Below, in pieces: positions 4,618 through 10,176 of a stretch of 10,176 bases of DNA. The notes below the pieces were generated by a model. That model did no database searches. It saw nothing but the letters and a program-made list of their open reading frames with translations, and was not told the DNA's origin. This stretch comes from JBDRGC01 sp043818215 (GTDB lineage: Bacteria; Chloroflexota; Anaerolineae; Anaerolineales; UBA11858), in NCBI GenBank assembly GCA_043818215.1, contig JBDRGC010000507.1:1-10176 (forward strand), given 5' to 3'. The position numbers and the translations under genes were made by a program. Positions within the stretch are counted from its first letter, which is position 1. Every line of letters begins with the position of its first letter.

Positions 4618-6546
4618 ATGCCCACCCTTATCGGTAGTTTACAGACGCTTAATCAACTTCTCACAGCGGGGATTGCTATTACTGCCTTCTCCCTGCTGCT
4701 GTACTCGCTTTCATTCAATTTGCGTGACCGGGTGGCGCGCCAATTTGCTTTCATTTTGGTTTGTGTGGTCATCGTCTTCGTCGGGGAAGCTATCGCCAGC
4801 GTGGCGTCATCTCCCCAGTGGATAGAAACCTGGTTCAAGTTTCAATGGCTGGGTATCGTTCTCTTGTGCCCGGCATATTTGCACTTTTCAGATGTACTCC
4901 TGGCAACCACAGGACGGCCATCCCGCGGCCGGCGGCGATTTTGGGTGCGCGTATCATATTTGATTTCTCTAGCCTTTCTTGCGACTCTCTCCCTCTCACT
5001 GCTGGTAGGCCCTTTGGTGCCCGATGGACACCCTTCCCCGCATTTGGAGCGCACTCCATTAACCTGGGTATTCGCGGCATACTATGCCGCCAGCATGGTC
5101 TGGGCCTGGATCAACTTCTGGCGGGCTTACCAGCGCACGGTTACCACAACCAGCCGACGCCGGATGCGCTACTTGATCACCGGCGCTCTGGCTCCTGCCC
5201 TGGGAGTGTATCCATACCTGCTCTTCGGATCGGGCTTCGCGGCGTCCCATTCTCTCACTTTCTGGCTGGTTGCCGATATTAGCAATATCATCGTGGCTGT
5301 CTTGCTCGTCACTATGGCTTATGCAGTGGCATTCTTCGGTGTTCCCTGGCCGGATCGGATAGTAAAGCGGCGACTCTTCAAGTGGCTGATGCGCGGCCCT
5401 GTGACGGCCTCCACTGTGCTGGCGGTGACTACCCTGGTGCGCAGAGCGGGCGAGTCGCTGGGGTCGTCGGCTTATTCGGCTGCGGTTCCTATTACCATGG
5501 TTGTGACCCTGCTATTGATGCAATTCATGGTCACTATTCTAGCTCCTATTTGGGAACGATGGCTTTTCTACGGGGGAGACCGCGCAAATTTGCAGCTTTT
5601 GCAAACATTGGAAGAAAGGCTGCTAACCACCAGCGATCTGCGCCAATTTCTCGAATCGGTGTTGACTGCGGTTTGTGATCGCTTGCAGGTGAGTTCGGGG
5701 TTTGTTGTGGCCCTCGACTCTCAGGGATTAGAGTTGGTGGTGACTGTTGGAGACGAAGACCAGCTCAAACAAAACAACCTTTCTGAGGAGTTACTGCAAG
5801 TCGTCATTAAAAATGGGGCTGCAGAATCTTCTCCCGGCGCATCTCTCCGTCTTTTCACCTGGGGGGATTACTGGTTGGCGCCATTGTTCGAGCAAGAAAA
5901 CGAAACTGGCAACATACTAGGCCTGCTGGGAGTTGTACGAAACCCTGAGTCGCCTCTCGACGAAGAACAACGCGAGGCCCTCACAGCTCTGGTTGGCCGG
6001 GCTGCTATGGCGCTAGAAGACCGTTCCAGGCAGCAGCAGGTTTTCACTTCATTGGAAAGCCTTACCCCTCAAATAGGTATGCTCCAACGCTTGCGCGCCG
6101 CGGCTGGTTACGGGGGTGCGGATGTTCTCACTGCGCCCGAAGTACAATCAGAACTGGAGCGAGGCACACTGACAAAATGGGTCAAAGATGCGCTCGGCCA
6201 CTACTGGGGCGGCCCACGGTTATCGAGAAGCCCACTGCTCCGTTTGCGAGTGGTGCAACAATCCCTGAAAAGCCATGACGATGTTTCGGTGAACGCACTC
6301 CGCGCTATTCTGCGACAGGGTATTGAACGGGTGCGCCCAGAAGGGGAACGTCACTTCACTGCTGAATGGATTTTGTATAATATACTGGAAATGAAATTCA
6401 TGGAAGGGCGCACAGTGCGCGACATTGCCATGCGTCTGGCGGTGTCGGAGGCAGATTTGTATCGCAAGCAGCGCGTGGCTATCGAGGCCGTCGCCAACGC
6501 GATTGTAGAAATGGAATACAAGGCTCGAGAGGGGATCAGGGATTAG
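4618..6546 (+). CDS. Multi-pass membrane sensor with GAF and C-terminal HTH-like domain, no kinase
   Basis: A 642-aa protein. About eight to nine hydrophobic segments (12-33, 42-63, 74-95, 109-134, 148-170, 184-204, 213-241, 260-274, 285-310) form a region like the N-terminal 7TM domain of histidine kinases. The stretch ERWLFYGGDRANLQLLQTL (313-331) links to a GAF-like domain (about 335-468), which in other proteins binds small ligands. No H-box, N/G1/G2 ATP-binding motifs or GGDEF follow. Instead, residues 505-635 form a helical region ending in ILYNILEMKFMEGRTVRDI and AMRLAVSEADLYRKQR (about 586-619), resembling a helix-turn-helix with a sigma-region-4 or LuxR-like cadence. It may be a membrane-bound transcription regulator, which is inference. 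No Shine-Dalgarno precedes the ATG. The last codons and TAG are supplied by a heptamer array. Confidence 0.75.
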   Translation: MPTLIGSLQTLNQLLTAGIAITAFSLLLYSLSFNLRDRVARQFAFILVCVVIVFVGEAIASVASSPQWIETWFKFQWLGIVLLCPAYLHFSDVLLATTGRPSRGRRRFWVRVSYLISLAFLATLSLSLLVGPLVPDGHPSPHLERTPLTWVFAAYYAASMVWAWINFWRAYQRTVTTTSRRRMRYLITGALAPALGVYPYLLFGSGFAASHSLTFWLVADISNIIVAVLLVTMAYAVAFFGVPWPDRIVKRRLFKWLMRGPVTASTVLAVTTLVRRAGESLGSSAYSAAVPITMVVTLLLMQFMVTILAPIWERWLFYGGDRANLQLLQTLEERLLTTSDLRQFLESVLTAVCDRLQVSSGFVVALDSQGLELVVTVGDEDQLKQNNLSEELLQVVIKNGAAESSPGASLRLFTWGDYWLAPLFEQENETGNILGLLGVVRNPESPLDEEQREALTALVGRAAMALEDRSRQQQVFTSLESLTPQIGMLQRLRAAAGYGGADVLTAPEVQSELERGTLTKWVKDALGHYWGGPRLSRSPLLRLRVVQQSLKSHDDVSVNALRAILRQGIERVRPEGERHFTAEWILYNILEMKFMEGRTVRDIAMRLAVSEADLYRKQRVAIEAVANAIVEMEYKAREGIRD

Positions 6547-6613
6547 GGGCTAGGGGTTAGAGGTTAGAGGTTAGAGATTAGAGGTTAGAGGTTAGATTAG
6601 AGATTAGGGATCA
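6532..6613 (+). repeat. Purine-rich heptamer array (GAGGTTA/GGGATTA type) overlapping a gene end
   Basis: Consecutive 7-nt units in one register: GGGATCA (6532), GGGATTA, GGGGCTA, GGGGTTA, GAGGTTA twice, GAGATTA, GAGGTTA twice, a 5-nt unit GATTA (6595-6599), GAGATTA and GGGATCA (6607-6613). The first two units are the last codons of the sensor gene and give its TAG stop (6544-6546). The right edge forms a 15-bp near-palindrome (6606-6620, 7-bp arms around one base). Four G-runs at 6531-6534, 6539-6541, 6546-6549 and 6553-6556 make a G-quadruplex motif across the stop codon. Confidence 0.92.
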
Positions 6614-6637
6614 GATCCCTTCGAAATAAGGTGTGAT

Positions 6638-7225
6638 ATGAAAAATTGGTGGGGCGTGGCCCTGAGAGTGGTCTGTGGACTTTTGGGCGCGGGCGCAATT
6701 TGGCTGGCGAGCAGCCCGCCGCGCGGCAACCCCATCCAGCTTTTGCCACCGCCTACGCCAGCGCCAATTCAGGTTTATGTGACCGGCGAGGTGGTCGAGC
6801 CGGGTGTGTATGCGCTGCCAGTGGACAGCCGCGTCCAAGATGCCATTCAGGCCGCGGGCGGATTTACAGACGATGCCAACGCGGAGCTCAATCTGGCCTC
6901 AGCGCTGCAGGATGGGGATCGGGTGCAGGTAGCCTCCACAATTCAGGCACAGGAGGCCTCTGGAACAGGATCAGACCTCGGGTCACCGGCAAATGCCACA
7001 GGGCAGCAACCAGCCTCGGTTCCAGGTCGGATGGTCAATATCAACACAGCCTCACAAGATGAATTGGAAACCCTGTCGGGAATCGGCCCGGTCACGGCGC
7101 AAAAGATCATCGCTTACCGCGAGGCCAATGGCTTTTTTATCGGCATCGAAGATATTCAAAAAGTATCTGGGATAGGCCCGGTTACATTCGAGAAGTTCAA
7201 AGATCAAATCACAGTTGGTGATTAA
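6638..7225 (+). CDS. comEA: ComEA-like protein: signal anchor, SLBB domain and helix-hairpin-helix DNA-binding domain
   Basis: A 195-aa protein built like ComEA, the membrane-anchored external DNA receptor of natural transformation. Residues 6-25 form an N-terminal hydrophobic anchor, followed by a Pro-rich spacer (35-43). An SLBB domain covers about 44-99 (IQVYVTGEVVEPGVYAL, then VQDAIQAAGGFTDDAN). After a Gly/Ala/Gln linker, 132-193 is a double HhH domain with VNINTASQDELETLSGIG, the hairpins GIGPVTAQKI (148-157) and GIGPVTFEKF (178-187). AAGGTG (6628-6633) lies upstream of the ATG at usable spacing. It lies two bases ahead of the cyclase gene and is probably cotranscribed with it. No comEC or comFA is in the window, so transformation itself is not shown; a scaffold role at the surface is an alternative. 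Confidence 0.85.
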   Translation: MKNWWGVALRVVCGLLGAGAIWLASSPPRGNPIQLLPPPTPAPIQVYVTGEVVEPGVYALPVDSRVQDAIQAAGGFTDDANAELNLASALQDGDRVQVASTIQAQEASGTGSDLGSPANATGQQPASVPGRMVNINTASQDELETLSGIGPVTAQKIIAYREANGFFIGIEDIQKVSGIGPVTFEKFKDQITVGD

Positions 7226-7227
7226 TC

Positions 7228-10008
7228 ATGAAAACAAAACCCACAAGTTGGTTATCGCATGTGTTTCCTATCCCGGTCGCGCTGGTCGCGCTCGCTGCCA
7301 TCGTACTGGCTCCGTTTTGGGCCTATCAATGGTACCAGCAACCTTTTATTGGCGCCATGTTCGAGCCAAACAATGTCGTCAGCCAAATTGAGGGGAATGC
7401 CTGGCCTGCCGGACAAGCCGGTGTACAAGGTTATGACCGCTTGATTGCTGTTGGGGATCAGCCCGTAGACAGCGCGGCAGAACTGGAAAAGCTCGTTAGC
7501 GAAAACGGAGATAATGCTCTGGCGTTGACTTTCATACGGCAGGATGGGTCGCAATACCGGGTAATAATCCTCCCCACTCGAATTCGGGTTGGGGAAATGG
7601 TCAGTTTATTCGGCATCCCCTATATTGTTGGGCTGGCATTTCTTTTGATTGGGCTATGGACTTACCGGGTGAGAAGCGATCAACGCTCATCGCGTGCCTT
7701 CTTGACCTTTACTGCCGCCGTGAGCATTGCTACCAGCACTTATTTCGACTTGAATACCACGCATCATTTCGTGTTAGTGTGGGCGCTCAGTCTGCTGGTT
7801 GCTGCTGGCGCGGCGATACATCTGGCTATGGTTTTTCCTCAACAGCTACCTTTTGTCAAGCAGCGTCCCGGGTTTCGCTTTTTCTCGTGGGGATTGACTG
7901 CCATCCTGGTGGTCCCTGTTGTGCGGGAGATGCTATGGCCTGGCACACCGTGGGCCTATATAAATACCTGGGTTTGGAGTTATCTCTATTTGGGGGGAGC
8001 TATCCTGCTATTTTTGAGTATGCTGGTTTTCCGCATTGCTCGCAGTGATTCCCCCGTAATTCGTCAACAAAGCCGAGTCATTGTGTTGGGAGCAGCTTTG
8101 GCATTTGGGCCAATACTGTTCACTTTTATACTCCCCATTGCTTTCGGTTTTTTGCCTGCTTTTCGGGTGAGCATCGCATTCCCCGCTCTGATCATTTTTC
8201 CTCTCGCGGTGGCCTATGCAATTGTACGCTACCGCATGTTGGATATCGACCGTCTCTTAAACAATACCCTGACATATACACTCACAGCGTTTAGCGCCGT
8301 TGGGCTTTTCTATTTGCTGATCACTCTGATCTCTTTCTGGATTCCGTCTGGTGTAAAACCAGATGATCCGCTGCTGGTTGCGCTGTATTTATTCATCCTG
8401 GTAGTAGCCCTGAATCCCCTGCGCAATTTCATGCAAAGAGCCATCGACCGCGTCTTTTATCGGACCCGCGCGGACTACCGGCGTGTTTTGACTCATCTCT
8501 CGCAGGAACTGGGGGTTTCGCCCGAGATGGATCACACCCTCAGTATGTTGGAACAAGAATTGAACGCCGCCCTGGCCCCAGAAAAGGTGCTGCTTTACCT
8601 CTTTGACGATGATGATGCCATGTACCGCCCCCACGGTACCGAGGCAGTATCTGAACTTGCCCTACCAGCCGAAAGCCGCCTTGTCGAACATCTCAACCAG
8701 GCTTCAGGAGCGATCTGGTTTCCGCCGGAACGTTCCCTACCTCAAGAATGGGGGATCGATGCCGCCATCATCGAACAAATTGCCTGCCGGGTTTTCGTGC
8801 CGCTGCGCTATGAGGGGAGAATGATTGGATTCCTGGCCCTGGGTGCGCGCCGCTCGGGAGAACCTTATTCCGGTGATGATCTCGAATTTCTCGATGCTGT
8901 TGCTGGACAGTCTTCGCTGGCATTGGAGAACGTGCGACTGTTCGCCAACCTGCAAGACACACTCAATCAAACCCTGGAAATGAAAAACTTAATGGATGAC
9001 ATTTTTGCGTCCATGTCATCCGGGGTCATCACTACCGATATTCAGCGGCAAATCACCCTGTTCAACCATGCCGCGGAGTGCATCCTGGGCATTCCCATAA
9101 ACGATGTGTTGGGTAAACCCATCCAAGACGTGCTGCCCACACTTGGCCTCCAATTCAATCTCATCACAAAATCGACCATCGAATACGGCATGCAAACCCT
9201 GGGCGAAGAACTGACCCCTACAATCCCCAGCCGCGGCCCGCTGTTTTTGCGCATGTCCTGGACACCCCTGCTCGATGCGCAATTGGATACGAAAGGTGCC
9301 ACCATAGTGATCGATGACCTGACCGAACGGCGTCAACTTGAAGCCGAGCGGGAGCGCATCCGCCAGACCTTTGGGAGGGTGGTTGCCCCCCGGGTGCGCG
9401 ACCGCCTGTTGGCGGACCCCAGCAACCTGCGTCTCGACGGCATCAGCCAACATCTGACAGTACTCTTTGCAGATATTCACAATTTCACGCCTTTCAGTGA
9501 GCGTACTCCGCCTGAAAAACTCTTCGAAGTGCTTAACTCCTATCTCTCTTTGGCAGCCAATGTCGTCCTCGAGGAGGAAGGCACCCTGGATAAATTCATG
9601 GGCGACGCGGTGATGGCCTTCTGGAACGCCCCCGACCCTCAACCCGATCACATCCTGCGAGCTGCCCGCGCTGCCCTGGCCATGGACAAAGCCATTCGAA
9701 CCCACCGTGCCGAGTTGAGTAAGGAACATCAGCTTTACTTCAGCATTGGCGTAAGCACTGGTGAAGCCATGGTTGGCAACGTGGGTACCACCGACCTGTT
9801 CAATTACACCGCCATTGGCGATATTGTCAATTACGCCTCGCGCCTCGAATCCATCGCCGAACCGGGGCAAATTTTGCTCTCGGAGGCCGCCTACCACGAC
9901 ATCGCCGGGCACGTCATCGCCAACGAACTGCCCCCCGTCAAAGTGAAGGGCAAATCCGAGGCCGCGGTGGTGTACGAATTGGTGGGGCTGCGGGGGATTA
10001 GAGGGTAG
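7228..10008 (+). CDS. Membrane class III adenylate cyclase: PDZ-7TM-GAF-PAS-CHD
   Basis: A 926-aa sensor enzyme predicted to make cAMP from ATP. TM1 (12-33) is followed by a PDZ-like domain outside the membrane (about 45-118, with QGYDRLIAVGDQPV), then about eight more TM segments (126-397), a linker (RVFYRTRADYRRVL, 408-420), a GAF-like domain (about 421-570), a PAS domain (about 588-702, FASMSSGVITTDIQRQI) and the cyclase homology domain (about 722-920). In the latter the two metal-binding aspartates D749 (FADIHNF) and D793 (MGDAVMAFW), the purine-specifying K789 and T861, and the transition-state N868 and R872 are all present. Lys with Thr is the CyaC-type adenylate cyclase pairing, so cAMP rather than cGMP is inferred. 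GGTGA (7217-7221) is a weak Shine-Dalgarno. The last four codons and TAG come from a heptamer array. Confidence 0.92.
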   Translation: MKTKPTSWLSHVFPIPVALVALAAIVLAPFWAYQWYQQPFIGAMFEPNNVVSQIEGNAWPAGQAGVQGYDRLIAVGDQPVDSAAELEKLVSENGDNALALTFIRQDGSQYRVIILPTRIRVGEMVSLFGIPYIVGLAFLLIGLWTYRVRSDQRSSRAFLTFTAAVSIATSTYFDLNTTHHFVLVWALSLLVAAGAAIHLAMVFPQQLPFVKQRPGFRFFSWGLTAILVVPVVREMLWPGTPWAYINTWVWSYLYLGGAILLFLSMLVFRIARSDSPVIRQQSRVIVLGAALAFGPILFTFILPIAFGFLPAFRVSIAFPALIIFPLAVAYAIVRYRMLDIDRLLNNTLTYTLTAFSAVGLFYLLITLISFWIPSGVKPDDPLLVALYLFILVVALNPLRNFMQRAIDRVFYRTRADYRRVLTHLSQELGVSPEMDHTLSMLEQELNAALAPEKVLLYLFDDDDAMYRPHGTEAVSELALPAESRLVEHLNQASGAIWFPPERSLPQEWGIDAAIIEQIACRVFVPLRYEGRMIGFLALGARRSGEPYSGDDLEFLDAVAGQSSLALENVRLFANLQDTLNQTLEMKNLMDDIFASMSSGVITTDIQRQITLFNHAAECILGIPINDVLGKPIQDVLPTLGLQFNLITKSTIEYGMQTLGEELTPTIPSRGPLFLRMSWTPLLDAQLDTKGATIVIDDLTERRQLEAERERIRQTFGRVVAPRVRDRLLADPSNLRLDGISQHLTVLFADIHNFTPFSERTPPEKLFEVLNSYLSLAANVVLEEEGTLDKFMGDAVMAFWNAPDPQPDHILRAARAALAMDKAIRTHRAELSKEHQLYFSIGVSTGEAMVGNVGTTDLFNYTAIGDIVNYASRLESIAEPGQILLSEAAYHDIAGHVIANELPPVKVKGKSEAAVVYELVGLRGIRG

Positions 10009-10056
10009 AGGGCAGAGGGGAGAGGGCAGAGGACAGAGGGCAGAGGACAGAGGACA
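9994..10056 (+). repeat. Nine-unit heptamer array (GAGGGCA/GAGGACA type) overlapping the cyclase stop
   Basis: Nine uninterrupted 7-nt units: GGGATTA (9994-10000), GAGGGTA, GAGGGCA, GAGGGGA, GAGGGCA, GAGGACA, GAGGGCA, GAGGACA, GAGGACA (10050-10056). The first two units are the last codons of the cyclase gene, whose TAG is 10006-10008. G-runs at 9992-9996, 10003-10005, 10010-10012 and 10017-10020 form a G-quadruplex motif across that stop. The right edge is a sharp junction with sequence that reads, on the minus strand, as the start of an integrase-like gene. Confidence 0.95.
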
Positions 10057-10106
10057 TCTCGCAGCAAATCGAGGAGTTTTGGCTTTTCTGGTTCTGTTGC
10101 TTTCAT
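10057..10106 (-). pseudogene. 5' remnant of an integron-type tyrosine recombinase (IntI-like), cut off by the heptamer array
   Basis: On the minus strand an ATG at 10106 has a good Shine-Dalgarno (AGGA at 10117-10114, seven bases before it) and opens MKATEPEKPKLLDLLRDV, which resembles the N-terminus of IntI-like integrases of environmental bacteria (KPKLLDxxRDVIRxKHYSxRTE by family knowledge). Where the conserved continuation is expected, the frame enters the heptamer array and encodes Cys-Pro-Leu-Pro repeats. The catalytic Arg-His-Arg-Tyr domain is therefore absent and only about 17 codons remain. The match is short and recognised by eye, so another protein with a similar start is possible. 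The 70 bases to the right, which would be the upstream region of this gene, contain a direct repeat TGGACAA (10142-10148, 10161-10167). Confidence 0.5.
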
Positions 10107-10176
10107 CGGGGTTTCCTGGAGTGTCAGGTGTTGAAATGCGGTGGACAAGTGCGAGTTGATTGGACAAATTAATTGG

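Noticed and set aside
4210..4625. Periodic open frames on both strands with repeated Ala-Ser-Arg-Arg-Val or Leu-Ala-Asp-Ser units
   Set aside because: They are produced by the 24-bp repeats, whose length is a multiple of 3; no initiation signals or domain.
6531..6613. Telomere-like repeat indicating a linear replicon end
   Set aside because: Units such as GGGGTTA resemble telomeric repeats, but the array is short, internal, degenerate and followed at once by genes in the same direction.
9016..10167. Minus-strand 383-aa open frame
   Set aside because: It is antisense to the PAS and cyclase domains and runs through the heptamer array. Only the short part at 10057-10106, in another frame, resembles a real gene start.
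10107..10176. attI site or integron cassette promoter right of the integrase remnant
   Set aside because: A direct TGGACAA repeat is present, but no GTTRRRY core site or clear promoter could be seen in the 70 bases available.

Overview
The window looks like chromosomal DNA of a bacterium of the Chloroflexota, most probably Anaerolineae-like. This is an inference from several things together: moderately high GC, a membrane sensor with a HisK-type N-terminus and no kinase, a PDZ-7TM-GAF-PAS-cyclase protein, an SLBB-plus-HhH ComEA-like protein, an extracellular Ig-like domain of a type common in that group, and intergenic gaps full of short degenerate repeats. No rRNA, tRNA or CRISPR array was seen. 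All nine intact genes lie on the + strand. One broken gene start lies on the - strand at the right edge.

Left part (1-2876): a heptamer repeat tract (1-60) leads into a candidate promoter and a low-specificity threonine aldolase (107-1153). Next comes a 209-nt gap with an extended -10 motif and a long imperfect hairpin whose loop carries a minus-strand G-quadruplex motif. A compact AT-rich gene pair, DUF4160 plus DUF2442 (1363-1878), follows; it looks foreign and resembles a small two-gene cassette. A purine nucleoside phosphorylase (2040-2876) closes this part.

Middle part (2877-4617): a repeat-type inverted element (2906-3003) precedes a two-pass membrane protein with an external Ig-like domain (3190-3876). 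Its stop codon lies inside a perfect 28-bp palindrome. A GNAT acetyltransferase follows (3914-4453), then a gap filled by 7-8-bp repeats organised partly as three perfect 24-bp units (4454-4615).

Right part (4618-10008): a probable signalling and DNA-uptake cluster. It holds a multi-pass membrane sensor with a GAF domain and a C-terminal helix-turn-helix-like region in place of a kinase (4618-6546), a ComEA-like DNA receptor (6638-7225), and, two bases later, a large class III adenylate cyclase with PDZ, 7TM, GAF and PAS modules (7228-10008). The last two are almost certainly cotranscribed. The two sensors share a related TM-linker-GAF core with different outputs.

The most unusual signal is non-coding. 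Purine-rich heptamer arrays (6532-6613 and 9994-10056) begin inside the last codons of two genes in the same reading frame, encode the same C-terminal Gly-Ile-Arg-X, supply the TAG stop, and make G-quadruplex motifs that span the stop. The second array also cuts off the 5' end of a minus-strand integron-type integrase-like gene (10057-10106). This suggests the arrays sit at rearrangement junctions.
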